Made by a program: the position numbers and the translations under genes | Source: Moritella sp. F3 | GTDB taxonomy: Bacteria > Pseudomonadota > Gammaproteobacteria > Enterobacterales > Moritellaceae | Reading direction: 5' to 3' | Assembly: GCF_015082335.1 (NCBI RefSeq) | Contig: NZ_BLRL01000008.1 | Coordinates: forward strand, 62,001 to 126,000 | Length of the DNA stretch: 64,000 nt | The notes under the pieces: generated by a model | The model's input: the letters and a program-made list of their open reading frames with translations, nothing else | What the model was told of the DNA's origin: nothing | The model's database searches: none | Shown here: positions 1 to 8,064 of the stretch, piece by piece | How the letters are laid out: each line of letters opens with the position of its first letter | Numbering within the stretch: position 1 is the stretch's first letter

Positions 1-540
1 GACAATATGCCCATTGTTAAAACTTTATGTGTTGGTTTTATTGAGTTCATTCGTGGTGTGCCACTGATTACTATCCTATTTATGGCGTCGGTAGTACTAC
101 CATTATTCTTCAGTGATGGTATTGAATTTGATAAGTTATTACGTGCGTTAATTGGTATTACTTTGTTCCAAGCCGCATATATTGCCGAAGTTATTCGTGG
201 TGGTTTGCAAGCTATTCCGAAAGGCCAGTATGAAGCGAGTGAATCATTAGGCTTAACCTATTGGCAGGGAATGATTTTAATTATTCTGCCACAAGCGTTA
301 AAGATTTCGATCCCTAACTTGGTTGGTTCATTCATCTCGTTATTTAAAGATACGACCTTAGTATTAATCATTGGCTTGTTCGATATCCTAGCTATGGTGA
401 CACTTACAAACAGTGATACCAGTTGGCTTGGTTTTGAAATCGAAGGTTATGTGTTTGTTACTCTGATCTATTGGGTATTTTGTTTCAGCATGTCGCAATA
501 CTCGCGCGTGATAGAACGTCGATACAATACCGATCACTAG
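1..540 (+). CDS. Amino-acid ABC transporter permease, C-terminal part (AapM/YhdY-like), truncated by the window edge
   Basis: Inner-membrane permease of a polar amino-acid importer. The reading frame is open from base 1, so the gene begins upstream; the first in-frame ATG at 7 is internal. The visible 179 residues contain the EAA loop (EASESLGL, then a conserved G and LP) that docks the ATPase, preceded and followed by hydrophobic helices. The sequence FIRGVPLI is typical of the HisMQ/AapM group. The ATPase gene follows 66 bp downstream on the same strand, as in aapJQMP/yhdWXYZ operons. Family assignment is confident; the exact substrate (general L-amino acids) is inferred from the strong AapP/YhdZ likeness of the next gene. 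Confidence 0.85.
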   Translation, partial: DNMPIVKTLCVGFIEFIRGVPLITILFMASVVLPLFFSDGIEFDKLLRALIGITLFQAAYIAEVIRGGLQAIPKGQYEASESLGLTYWQGMILIILPQALKISIPNLVGSFISLFKDTTLVLIIGLFDILAMVTLTNSDTSWLGFEIEGYVFVTLIYWVFCFSMSQYSRVIERRYNTDH

Positions 541-606
541 CAATTACCGTAAATTTACAGCTTAACACTGACCATTTACGTAAGGTAATTGGTATAAGGA
601 AATATC

Positions 607-1353
607 ATGTCAGAACAAGAAAATATGATTAGCATGCAAGACGTTAACAAATGGTATGGTGATTTTCACGTACTTAAAGACGTTAACTTAAATATCAAGA
701 AAGGCGAAAAAGTGGTTATCTGTGGTCCATCAGGGTCAGGTAAGTCAACCACGATCCGTTGTCTGAATCATCTTGAAAAATTTCAAGAAGGTAAAATTAA
801 CATTAACGGCACAGACTTGATTGAAGACGTAAAAGTTGTGCGTCATATTCGATCGCAAGTAGGGATGGTATTCCAACACTTTAATTTGTTTCCGCATCTT
901 TCAGTATTAGAAAACTTATTACTAGCGCCAACTTGGGTACATAAAAAGCCTCGTCATGAAGCGATTAAAACGGCGATGATGTATTTGGAACGCGTAAAAA
1001 TTGCTGACCAAGCACATAAGTTCCCAAATCAGCTTTCTGGTGGACAGCAGCAGCGTGTGGCAATTGCTCGTTGTCTGTGTATTAACCCTGAAATCATGTT
1101 GTTTGATGAGCCTACATCGGCACTGGATCCAGAAATGGTATCGGAAGTGTTAGATGTGATGGTTGAGCTTGCTGATGAGGGGATCACGATGATCTGTGTA
1201 ACCCACGAAATGGGTTTTGCTAAGAAAGTGGCTGATCGCGTTATCTTTATGGATGCAGGGCAGATTATTGAAGAGAATGAACCACATGAGTTCTTTGATA
1301 ACCCGCAATCAGATCGTTTAAAATTATTCTTAGAGCAGATTTTATCGCACTAA
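607..1353 (+). CDS. aapP: Amino-acid ABC transporter ATP-binding protein (AapP/YhdZ/GlnQ family)
   Basis: Cytoplasmic ATPase that powers the permease encoded just upstream. The 248-residue length is normal for the family. Visible motifs are Walker [10 protein letters not shown] (residues 40-48), the Q-loop at about 90 ([10 protein letters not shown]), signature LSGGQQQR (143-150), Walker B IMLFDEP (163-169) and the H-loop His200. The insert between the Q-loop and the signature (LLAPTWV) resembles AapP/YhdZ more than HisP. A strong hairpin with a T-run follows at 1389-1439, so this is the last gene of its operon. The solute-binding protein and other permease must lie upstream, outside the window. 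Confidence 0.9.
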   Translation: MSEQENMISMQDVNKWYGDFHVLKDVNLNIKKGEKVVICGPSGSGKSTTIRCLNHLEKFQEGKININGTDLIEDVKVVRHIRSQVGMVFQHFNLFPHLSVLENLLLAPTWVHKKPRHEAIKTAMMYLERVKIADQAHKFPNQLSGGQQQRVAIARCLCINPEIMLFDEPTSALDPEMVSEVLDVMVELADEGITMICVTHEMGFAKKVADRVIFMDAGQIIEENEPHEFFDNPQSDRLKLFLEQILSH

Positions 1354-1388
1354 GAACAGTACTTGCAAAAATATGATGTACTGCTGAA

Positions 1389-1439
1389 AAGCCTTACGCT
1401 TAATCCATTACTATAATGGGCTAGGGTAAGGCTTTTTTT
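1389..1439 (+). terminator. Rho-independent terminator after the amino-acid ABC operon
   Basis: A 9-bp perfect stem (AAGCCTTAC 1389-1397 with GTAAGGCTT 1426-1434) runs into a T-run ending at 1439. An inner hairpin (CCATTA 1405-1410 with TAATGG 1414-1419) sits within the loop. It lies 36 bp after the ATPase stop. Confidence 0.85.
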
Positions 1440-1481
1440 ATGAGCTTATTTATATGTAGAAAATGAGATGTAGGAAATGAT

Positions 1482-1847
1482 ATGTTGGAAATGATAGATA
1501 TCGAAATTGACAACGCGGTTGCGTTTCAAATGTCGGGTAAAATAACGGAAGGTGACATGGCGCTGGTGCTGAATTTTGCCAAAGAGAAAATTGAGCATTA
1601 TGGCAGTATTGTCCTGTTTGAAAAGATTAACTCTTTTAGCGGTGTTGAATTTGCAGCCCTAATCGAAGAGTTTAAATATCTGTTTGATGTCGGTATTAGC
1701 AATATAGATAAGGTTGCGATATTAACGGATAAAAAGTGGATAGAACATATTGTTAATATTGAAGATAAGATGTTTAAAAAAATTGATATGCAATGCTTTG
1801 CTTTGGAAGAACAGTCTCTGGCAATTGAATTCCTGAAAAGCGTATAA
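1482..1847 (+). CDS. SpoIIAA-like (STAS-fold) small protein
   Basis: A 121-residue soluble protein that resembles the SpoIIAA-like family (alternating strands and helices, with an I-D-I-x-I-D-N-A-V-A-F start and a central FEKI segment). These proteins adopt a STAS-related fold; no enzymatic activity is established for the group, and the marine homologues are mostly uncharacterised. The ATG at 1482 follows AGGAAATGAT, which supplies an AGGA ribosome-binding site. It sits alone between the ABC-operon terminator and the next gene, which starts 39 bp downstream, so the two could be co-transcribed. No membrane segment or signal peptide is seen. Confidence 0.6.
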   Translation: MLEMIDIEIDNAVAFQMSGKITEGDMALVLNFAKEKIEHYGSIVLFEKINSFSGVEFAALIEEFKYLFDVGISNIDKVAILTDKKWIEHIVNIEDKMFKKIDMQCFALEEQSLAIEFLKSV

Positions 1848-1886
1848 TCAGCCTCAATTTTCGGTATTCGACACAGATTGGTGATC

Positions 1887-2687
1887 ATGAAGACGATTAA
1901 AATTAAGCCGTACGCTATCCAATGGGCGACAGAGATTACTGATTTATTTTACCAATCCGTTCACGGTATAGATCCGTTGGTATATACAGTAGAACAGAAA
2001 CAGGCTTGGGCTCCTACGCCACCTGACTATGAGGCCTGGTCGAAACGATTAAGTGTCAAAAGACCGTTCGTGGCGATAGTTGATGGTCGGATAGCGGGCT
2101 TTATTGAGTTGGATGTTGATGGTCATATTGATTGTACCTACGCACACCCTGACTTTCAGGGGATGGGCGTTGCATCGGCACTTTATAAACATTTGCTTAC
2201 AGAAGCACGGGCCAGGAGCATCGCGCGTTTATATGTTGAGGCATCATTGATTGCCAAGCCGTTTTTCGAGCGTCGTGGTTTTTCTGTGGTAACGACAAAT
2301 ACAGTACAACGAAATGCCGTTACTTTAGTTAATTTTACAATGGAATTAAATATGACGACTCACTATCTTGATGTTAGCCCTGAATATAGCGAAGAAGCTC
2401 CGGCGTTTACAGATATAGAGCGTTGGACTGGTTATGCCATTTTAGAGTTTGGTGCGTCTTGGTGTGGTCACTGTCAAACGGCTGAACCTGCGATTAAAGA
2501 CGTGCTAGTAGCTCATCCGCAATTACCCCACATAAAAATAGCTGATGGTCGAGGCAAAAAACTCGGACGGGTATTTAAAGTTAAGTTATGGCCGACGTTG
2601 GTATTACTTAAAGATGGGCAAGAAGTATCGCGACTTGTCAGACCGACTGCTATTACAGAGGTGCGAGATTTATTGGCTGGTATATAA
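1887..2687 (+). CDS. Fused GNAT N-acetyltransferase and thioredoxin-domain protein
   Basis: Two domains are seen in one frame. Residues 1 to about 154 are a GNAT acetyltransferase with the acetyl-CoA loop QGMGVASAL and the typical C-terminal strand ending in FTMELN. Residues from about 156 to 266 form a thioredoxin domain with active site WCGHC and the cis-proline segment LWPTLVLLKDG. I use the ATG at 1887; the frame is open from a TTG at 1878. An internal in-frame ATG at 2352 falls exactly at the domain junction but lacks a good Shine-Dalgarno, so a fusion made by loss of a stop between two neighbouring genes is plausible. A CxxC of this kind suggests thiol oxidoreductase activity; the acetyl acceptor is unknown. 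Confidence 0.75.
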   Translation: MKTIKIKPYAIQWATEITDLFYQSVHGIDPLVYTVEQKQAWAPTPPDYEAWSKRLSVKRPFVAIVDGRIAGFIELDVDGHIDCTYAHPDFQGMGVASALYKHLLTEARARSIARLYVEASLIAKPFFERRGFSVVTTNTVQRNAVTLVNFTMELNMTTHYLDVSPEYSEEAPAFTDIERWTGYAILEFGASWCGHCQTAEPAIKDVLVAHPQLPHIKIADGRGKKLGRVFKVKLWPTLVLLKDGQEVSRLVRPTAITEVRDLLAGI

Positions 2688-2693
2688 ATAAAA

Positions 2694-2723
2694 AAACCAG
2701 CAATCATTAGCGACTGCTGGTTT
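2694..2723 (-). terminator. Bidirectional terminator between the GNAT-thioredoxin gene and ahpF
   Basis: The 9-bp stem AAACCAGCA (2694-2702) pairs with TGCTGGTTT (2715-2723). The plus-strand A-run before it becomes a seven-T tail on the minus strand, so it best fits as the terminator of ahpF. It also lies 7 bp after the plus-strand gene. Confidence 0.75.
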
Positions 2724-2800
2724 ATAGAGGATAAGCCTTGCACGTGGGGACTTGCGCAAATTTTATCTTATTGCTGTTTGTTGCAATTTACTTTTTACAG

Positions 2801-4390
2801 TTAAGCGTTAACTGTATCGGTTGGTGCTGGTGTACGAATTAAATGATCAAAAGCACTTAAACTTGCTTTTGAGCCTTCGCCCATCGCAATGATGATTTGC
2901 TTGTAAGGTACAGTTGTTACGTCACCGGCAGCAAATATACCCGCCACAGATGTTTCACCTTTGGCATTCACTTCAATCTCACCACGTGGTGATAACGCAA
3001 CGCCACTGCCTTTTAAGAAATCACTGTTTGGCATCAACCCAATTTGTACAAAGATACCGGCAAGTTCGAGCTGTTTTGCATCGCCAGTGGCGCGGTCAAC
3101 ATAATTAAGCGCTGTTACACGTGTTCCGTCACCAATCACTTCAGTGGTTTGCGCTTGTTTAATAATGGTAATGTTAGCAATACTGTCGGCTTTATTAACC
3201 AATACTTGATCGGCTCGTAAGGTATCTGCAAATTCAAGAACGGTCACATGTTCAACCAAACCGGCTAAGTCGATAGCTGCTTCGATACCGGAATTACCGC
3301 CACCGATCACGGCTACTTTTTTACCTTTAAACAATGGACCGTCACAGTGTGGGCAGTAAGCGACACCTTTGTTACGGTATTCTTGTTCGCCTGGCACATT
3401 CATTTCTCTCCAGCGTGCGCCTGTTGATAAGATCACACTGCGGCTTTTTAATGTTGCGCCGCTATCGAGTTCAACGTGAATATAACCATCGGTGGTTTTT
3501 TCTGCGCTGATAACACCGCTAGCTCTTTGCTCGTTCATGATATCCACGTCATATTCTTTTACGTGTTCTTCAAGTGCCGCTGCAAGTTTTGGTCCTTGGG
3601 TTTCTTTTACTGAAATGAAGTTTTCAATCGCCATGGTATCCATGACTTGACCACCAAAACGCTCAGCTACCACGCCTGTGCGAATACCTTTACGTGCTGC
3701 ATAAATGGCTGCGGATGCGCCAGCAGGACCACCACCGACGACGAGTACTTCATAAGGTTCTTTTTCGTTTAATGCTAGCGCTTGTTTTTTTGCTGCGCCA
3801 GTATCCACTTTAGCTAAAATCTCAGTTAATGAAATTCTACCTTGGGTGAACACTTCACCGTTTAGGTAAACACTTGGTACCGCCATGATGTTACGCTCAG
3901 CGACTTCATCTTGGAATGCAGCACCGTCAATCATGGTGGTTTTAATATTTGGATTAGTCGCCGCCATCATATTTAATGCCTGCACAACATCCGGACAGTT
4001 CTGGCAGCTTAATGAGATGAATACTTCGAAATTCATTTCGCCTTCAAGGTTAGCTATTTGTTCAATAACGTCTGCCTCTAACTTCATCGGGTGACCACCA
4101 CTGTGTAGTAGCGCTAATATCAATGAGGTAAATTCGTGACCCATCGGTAAACCTGCAAAACCAACGGCTGTTTTTTTGATCGGGTTGACCACTTGCATGA
4201 TCGGTTTACGTGCGCTTGCACTTTGATCTTCAATAATACTTACCTTACTGCTTAATGACGCGATGTCGCTGGCTAAAGTATGTAATTTTTGTGCTGTCTC
4301 ACTGTCATCAAGGCTAAGCACTAGCTGTACTTCAGTTTTTAAATTTTCTAAATACGCTTTTAATTGGGTTTTCATATTTTGGTCTAACAT
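2801..4390 (-). CDS. ahpF: Alkyl hydroperoxide reductase subunit F
   Basis: FAD/NADH-dependent disulfide reductase that keeps AhpC reduced in peroxide defence. The 529-residue length is normal (E. coli about 521) and it aligns throughout with E. coli AhpF. The N-terminal thioredoxin-like domain carries SCQNC (Cys129/Cys132), the FAD motif GGGPAG is at 219-224, the redox-active CPHC at 346-349 and the NADH motif GGGNSG at 363-368. Start ATG at 4390 is preceded by AAGGTG. It lies downstream of ahpC on the same strand (214 bp apart, with a hairpin between), so ahpF may receive partial read-through or have its own promoter. Confidence 0.96.
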   Translation of the reverse strand: MLDQNMKTQLKAYLENLKTEVQLVLSLDDSETAQKLHTLASDIASLSSKVSIIEDQSASARKPIMQVVNPIKKTAVGFAGLPMGHEFTSLILALLHSGGHPMKLEADVIEQIANLEGEMNFEVFISLSCQNCPDVVQALNMMAATNPNIKTTMIDGAAFQDEVAERNIMAVPSVYLNGEVFTQGRISLTEILAKVDTGAAKKQALALNEKEPYEVLVVGGGPAGASAAIYAARKGIRTGVVAERFGGQVMDTMAIENFISVKETQGPKLAAALEEHVKEYDVDIMNEQRASGVISAEKTTDGYIHVELDSGATLKSRSVILSTGARWREMNVPGEQEYRNKGVAYCPHCDGPLFKGKKVAVIGGGNSGIEAAIDLAGLVEHVTVLEFADTLRADQVLVNKADSIANITIIKQAQTTEVIGDGTRVTALNYVDRATGDAKQLELAGIFVQIGLMPNSDFLKGSGVALSPRGEIEVNAKGETSVAGIFAAGDVTTVPYKQIIIAMGEGSKASLSAFDHLIRTPAPTDTVNA

Positions 4391-4534
4391 GGTGACACCT
4401 TTTATTCTGCTTATGGCTATATGAGATGCGTTTATGTAAACGCTATTAGCAATTTGGTTAATTTAAAAATCTATTTTCAATTTCTATTTGTGACGTTTTG
4501 TTTTTAGAATGCGTGTGAAAATGTATTTTTAAAT

Positions 4535-4560
4535 GACCTCAGTTATTGTTAACTGAGGTC
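4535..4560 (-). terminator. Perfect hairpin between ahpC and ahpF
   Basis: A 10-bp perfect stem GACCTCAGTT/AACTGAGGTC with a 6-nt loop lies 45 bp beyond the ahpC stop. The minus-strand tail is A/T-rich rather than a clean T-run, so it could be a leaky terminator or an mRNA-stabilising stem giving more AhpC than AhpF. Confidence 0.55.
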
Positions 4561-4604
4561 GATTTTATTACTTTAAACAATCAGTCTTTAAAGTTGCCTT
4601 TAAA

Positions 4605-5162
4605 TTAGATTTTACCAACTAGGTCTAGTGAAGGCGCTAGTGTAGCTTCGCCTTCTTTCCATTTAGCTGGACAAACTTCACCTGGGTTAGCTGCTACATA
4701 CTGTGCAGCTTTAACTTTACGCATTAAGTCTTCAGCGTCACGGCCAATACCTTCAGCAGTGATTTCCATTGCTTGGATAACACCTTGTGGGTCAACTAGG
4801 AACGTTGCACGGTCTGCAAGGCCTTGACCTGCACGCATAACATTGAAGTTGTTTGTGATGTTGCCTGATTGGTCGCCTACCATGAAGTAGTTGATTTTGC
4901 CGATAGTCTCTGAACTGTCGTGCCATGCTTTATGAGTGAAGTGAGTGTCAGTTGATACTGAGAAAACTTCAACGCCACGTTTTTGTAGTTCTTCGTAATG
5001 GTCTGCAACATCACCTAGTTCAGTAGGGCAAACAAATGTGAAGTCAGCAGGGTAGAAGAAGAATACAGCCCATTTACCATGTACGTCTTGTTCTGAGATT
5101 TCTACGAATTCGCCTTGTTTGAAAGCCGTTGCGTTGAATGGTTTAATTTGAGTGTTGATCAT
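4605..5162 (-). CDS. ahpC: Alkyl hydroperoxide reductase subunit C (2-Cys peroxiredoxin)
   Basis: Cytoplasmic peroxiredoxin that reduces H2O2 and organic hydroperoxides and is recycled by AhpF. The 185 residues match E. coli AhpC closely. The peroxidatic Cys45 is in FTFVCPTE and the resolving Cys164 is in GEVCPAKW near the C terminus. The ATG at 5162 follows AGGA. It is the first gene of the ahpCF pair, with about 185 bp of upstream sequence available for a promoter; OxyR control is usual in the family but I did not identify a convincing OxyR site. Confidence 0.97.
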   Translation of the reverse strand: MINTQIKPFNATAFKQGEFVEISEQDVHGKWAVFFFYPADFTFVCPTELGDVADHYEELQKRGVEVFSVSTDTHFTHKAWHDSSETIGKINYFMVGDQSGNITNNFNVMRAGQGLADRATFLVDPQGVIQAMEITAEGIGRDAEDLMRKVKAAQYVAANPGEVCPAKWKEGEATLAPSLDLVGKI

Positions 5163-5350
5163 GTTGTTATCCTATTAATTAGTTAATTGTATGATGGGAC
5201 TCTTGCTGCAATCTTGCTGCGAATCCATGAGAAGGATTATGGGGTAATTGACTAAATAGATAAAGCTGATTGAATCTATGAAAACGATAGTTTAAATCTA
5301 TCGTGAATTTGGGGTGTAGTTAGCAGCCGTCGTGATGTGATTAAGCGTTG

Positions 5351-5359
5351 TGGTATAAT
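5351..5359 (+). promoter_or_regulatory. Extended -10 promoter element upstream of a GNAT gene
   Basis: TGGTATAAT is a perfect sigma-70 extended -10 (TGnTATAAT). Transcription from it would start near 5366 and give a leader of about 75 nt before the chosen start at 5441. No convincing -35 is needed or seen. Confidence 0.5.
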
Positions 5360-5380
5360 TTGGTTTGGTTATATCGGTGT

Positions 5381-5428
5381 ATGAGTGGTGCTATGAATAG
5401 TTTTATGAGTGATGTTATGAATAGTAAT
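5381..5428 (+). repeat. Tandem 24-bp imperfect direct repeat in the GNAT leader
   Basis: Two adjoining 24-bp units (5381-5404 and 5405-5428) differ at four positions. Each contains two ATGs within the pattern ATGAGTGrTGyTATGAATAG. The repeat lies between the promoter-like element and the likely start codon at 5441, in the same frame as the gene. Confidence 0.6.
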
Positions 5429-5440
5429 ACGAGGCGAGAT

Positions 5441-5947
5441 ATGAAAATAGAACTGGCAGATGTGTCCCATCTAACGGCCTTCAAATCTTACGTCGATGAA
5501 TGCGTGGCTGATGGCATAGTGCTTTATGAGTTTATCTTCAGTAATTACGCCAGTTATCTTAACAAGCGTATTGCTTATGCCCGTGGTGAGCAACTCCCGA
5601 AAGGCTGGACGCCTATCACGACTTACTTCTGTATCGAAAATGGCATTATTCTTGGTTCACTTCGTGTCAGGCTGGGGAGTAATGATTATATTAATAACGT
5701 GATAGGCCATGTGGGGTATGAAACGAGACCATCAGCAAGAGGTAAAGGCATTGCTCAGTTTATGTTGTCTCATATTCAGAAGACGGTACTGACTGATGAT
5801 GTGATAATCACTTGTGAGCCCACTAATCTTGCGTCACGTAAGGTCATTGAAAATTGTGGGGGGGAATTTATTAATCAATTCTATAGTGAAGAATCAGCGC
5901 TGTATGTACTGAGGTATCGTTTATCGCCAGCATTAAGTAGGTGTTAA
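5441..5947 (+). CDS. GNAT family N-acetyltransferase (COG3981-like)
   Basis: A 168-residue predicted acetyltransferase. The segment IGHVGYETRPSARGKGIA carries the acetyl-CoA-binding loop, and TCEPTNLASRKVIENCGG is the typical GNAT C-terminal helix; this arrangement matches the COG3981 predicted-acetyltransferase group. The acceptor substrate is unknown. I place the start at the ATG at 5441, which follows GAGGCGAG, rather than at earlier in-frame ATGs inside the 24-bp repeat. Those would add up to 31 residues of low-complexity sequence. It is divergent from ahpC and convergent with the outer-membrane protein gene. Confidence 0.8.
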   Translation: MKIELADVSHLTAFKSYVDECVADGIVLYEFIFSNYASYLNKRIAYARGEQLPKGWTPITTYFCIENGIILGSLRVRLGSNDYINNVIGHVGYETRPSARGKGIAQFMLSHIQKTVLTDDVIITCEPTNLASRKVIENCGGEFINQFYSEESALYVLRYRLSPALSRC

Positions 5948-5948
5948 C

Positions 5949-5984
5949 GATGACAGTGATTAAATTGGCTTAATGACTGTCATC
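5949..5984. terminator. Hairpin between convergent genes
   Basis: A 9-bp perfect stem GATGACAGT (5949-5957) / ACTGTCATC (5976-5984) with an 18-nt loop lies between the GNAT stop and the outer-membrane protein stop. There is no clear T-run in either direction, so the terminator role is uncertain. Confidence 0.4.
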
Positions 5985-6006
5985 AGTATCATCACGATAT
6001 ACATAC

Positions 6007-6636
6007 TTAAAAATCAAACTGTAGACCGAAACCAAACCCTATATTTTCTTCATACATAATACCATTAGCGGTGAGCGCAAGGTTAGGTAGTACATGCGCG
6101 ACCATTTCTGCACTGTACTCAATATCAGCGTGGTCGCCAATATCGATATAGGCGGCATCAATAATAAATTCTAGCTGATGACTAAAATGCATTGCTAAGC
6201 CAACCGCGGCATTAAATCCCACCTCATTGTCGTAATCATCATTAGTACTAGTGCCTGCACTTGACTTTACTTCAACTTCTTTAGCAAACTCATAAACCGC
6301 GCCACTTTCAATGGTCAGATCGACTCGAGGGTGTAGCACTAAGCGTGTGCCCATATTTAATATGGCTTGCATCGATGTTGTAGTGGTGGCATTACTCACA
6401 TCGGTCTCGGTTTCTCTGCTTAAGTAATGAAGGCTCGTACGGCTAAACAGAAAAGGACTGAGTAGATTACTGATGTTTAATTGATACATGGATAGTGGAT
6501 CATCAACGTCTTCGGCCGTGACTTTAGTGTAGTTGAGTTGGTAGTAGCGGTAGCTAACTGGAGTATAAAAAGCATTAGCAAACGTCGCGCTAGAAAACAG
6601 TGATGCGAGTGTGAGGCACAGAGGTATTAGTTTCAT
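6007..6636 (-). CDS. Predicted outer-membrane beta-barrel protein, function unknown
   Basis: A 209-residue exported protein with a clear signal peptide (MKLIPLCLTLASLFSSATFANA) cleaved after about residue 22. The mature part has alternating hydrophobic and polar strands with many Tyr residues and ends in phenylalanine (GLQFDF), the usual C-terminal signal for Bam-dependent beta-barrels. I do not recognise a named family; it resembles small OmpW/OprF-size barrels in layout only. The start is supported by AAGGA upstream. It stands alone between convergent and divergent GNAT genes. Confidence 0.6.
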   Translation of the reverse strand: MKLIPLCLTLASLFSSATFANAFYTPVSYRYYQLNYTKVTAEDVDDPLSMYQLNISNLLSPFLFSRTSLHYLSRETETDVSNATTTTSMQAILNMGTRLVLHPRVDLTIESGAVYEFAKEVEVKSSAGTSTNDDYDNEVGFNAAVGLAMHFSHQLEFIIDAAYIDIGDHADIEYSAEMVAHVLPNLALTANGIMYEENIGFGFGLQFDF

Positions 6637-6867
6637 TTCACGTCCTTGTTAAATGATTTAAATAGCAAAAAGTATATTTATTTGTCGATATGAATAGCGC
6701 CAGTATATAACTAAAAACAATGCTTAAAGTATGAATAAATAAGGAGTTTTATGCTGTTGTAATTTAATCATAAGTTGCTACTCTGGATAGCTAACTTATT
6801 CACATAGATGTATGTAATAGACGTAATTATTACCTTTATCTATAGATTCATATTAAAAGGGAATTTT

Positions 6868-7314
6868 ATGCTTATCAAGCAAGCCTCACTCGAAGAGTTA
6901 AACGATCTCGTTAGTTTATTTGATCAATATATGGTGTTTTATAAGCAGCCGTCAGCCCCAAAAAAATATCGTCCGTATTTAGGTGAGCGTTTACTTAACA
7001 ACGATGCGACTGTTTTTATTGCTTATAACAAAGCGGGTGTTCCGATGGGGTTTGTACTTAATTATCACTCGTTTTCATCGGTGTCGTTGGGCAGGGTTAT
7101 GGTGTTAAACGATTTATTTATTGCGCCTGAATATCGCAGACAGGGGCTCGCGAATGAATTGATTCATCGAGTCGTGAGGGAAGCGCGCAATACGGGGGCT
7201 ATCCGTGTCGATTTGAATACCGCTCAGGATAACTTCTCGGCGCAAGCCTTGTATGAAAAATTAGGCTTTGTAAAAGATACCGCATATTTTTCGTATAACC
7301 TGGCTGTAAAGTAG
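6868..7314 (+). CDS. GNAT family N-acetyltransferase
   Basis: A 148-residue single-domain acetyltransferase. The motif A region LNDLFIAPEYRRQGLANELI holds the RRQGLA acetyl-CoA pyrophosphate loop, and LYEKLGF is the conserved motif B end. ATG at 6868 follows AAAAGGGAATTTT, a good ribosome-binding site; an upstream in-frame ATG at 6808 would add 20 hydrophobic residues with no supporting site. The substrate cannot be read from sequence. It is divergent from the outer-membrane protein gene and convergent with the Mpo1-like gene. Confidence 0.85.
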   Translation: MLIKQASLEELNDLVSLFDQYMVFYKQPSAPKKYRPYLGERLLNNDATVFIAYNKAGVPMGFVLNYHSFSSVSLGRVMVLNDLFIAPEYRRQGLANELIHRVVREARNTGAIRVDLNTAQDNFSAQALYEKLGFVKDTAYFSYNLAVK

Positions 7315-7353
7315 CAGTTCATTTATTGATATTAAGTGACTCATACCAGTTTG

Positions 7354-7833
7354 TTAATAACGAATACCAGCACGTTGGTAGATAAACCCTAACAACCAAG
7401 CTGGACCGACTAATAAGAACTGTAGATCTTCAAAGAACGAGGGCTTCGCGCCTTCAATCTTATGGCCGATAAACTGAAATACCCAAGCAATTACAAACAG
7501 CACCGCACTAAAAATCCATAACGGTATGGCTAAGTATAACGTCAGCAGATAACACGCCACTAAACATAACCCGGTAAATAACAGCATGCCCAGTAAGATA
7601 CGTTTTGATAAGGTGTAATAGAAATACATCGCCGGTAGTATGGCTATTGTTGCCCAGTTTAGCCATGGCGATACACCCATCCAAGCCACTTTGGGGATAG
7701 ACCATAGTAAACCGACGATGGTAAAGAAAATAACTGGCACCATTATCCAATGAATGAGCTTATTGGTTTTGTTTTGGTGGCTAACCCCATATTCATCAAA
7801 CCATTGCTGTACCGTTCTCGATTGATGTGACAT
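7354..7833 (-). CDS. Mpo1-like (DUF962) membrane protein
   Basis: A 159-residue membrane protein with about four hydrophobic segments. It carries the two histidine clusters typical of DUF962: HQNKTNKLIHW near the N terminus and QFIGHKIEGAKP near the C terminus. The yeast member Mpo1 is an Fe(II)-dependent dioxygenase acting on 2-hydroxy fatty acids in alpha-oxidation; in bacteria the role is inferred only. I prefer the ATG at 7833, preceded by AAGGAAG, over the upstream ATG at 7905, which would add 24 non-conserved residues. Confidence 0.75.
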   Translation of the reverse strand: MSHQSRTVQQWFDEYGVSHQNKTNKLIHWIMVPVIFFTIVGLLWSIPKVAWMGVSPWLNWATIAILPAMYFYYTLSKRILLGMLLFTGLCLVACYLLTLYLAIPLWIFSAVLFVIAWVFQFIGHKIEGAKPSFFEDLQFLLVGPAWLLGFIYQRAGIRY

Positions 7834-7996
7834 ATCTTGCTTCCTTGCTGTGTCGTAGATTAACGCGTGATGATTACTATTCTTGATGTGTTCATAGGCT
7901 AGCATAAGGAATAAAATGAAAGTGTTATCGAAGTGTTGTTTTTGCTATTTAAGCGGATATCAGTTGTGATGGGATTGAATCATGAGTTGATAAATG

Positions 7997-8028
7997 TAAG
8001 CCCAAGCGTCAGGAAACACTTGGGCTTA
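7997..8028 (-). terminator. Hairpin after the class V PLP-enzyme gene
   Basis: A 10-bp perfect stem TAAGCCCAAG (7997-8006) / CTTGGGCTTA (8019-8028), 36 bp beyond the stop of the minus-strand gene. The T-tail is weak. The stem core AGCCCAAG is the same as in the hairpin at 10302-10348. Confidence 0.6.
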
Positions 8029-8064
8029 TACGGTCTATTTACAGCTAATAGCGAGTATTAGTGG

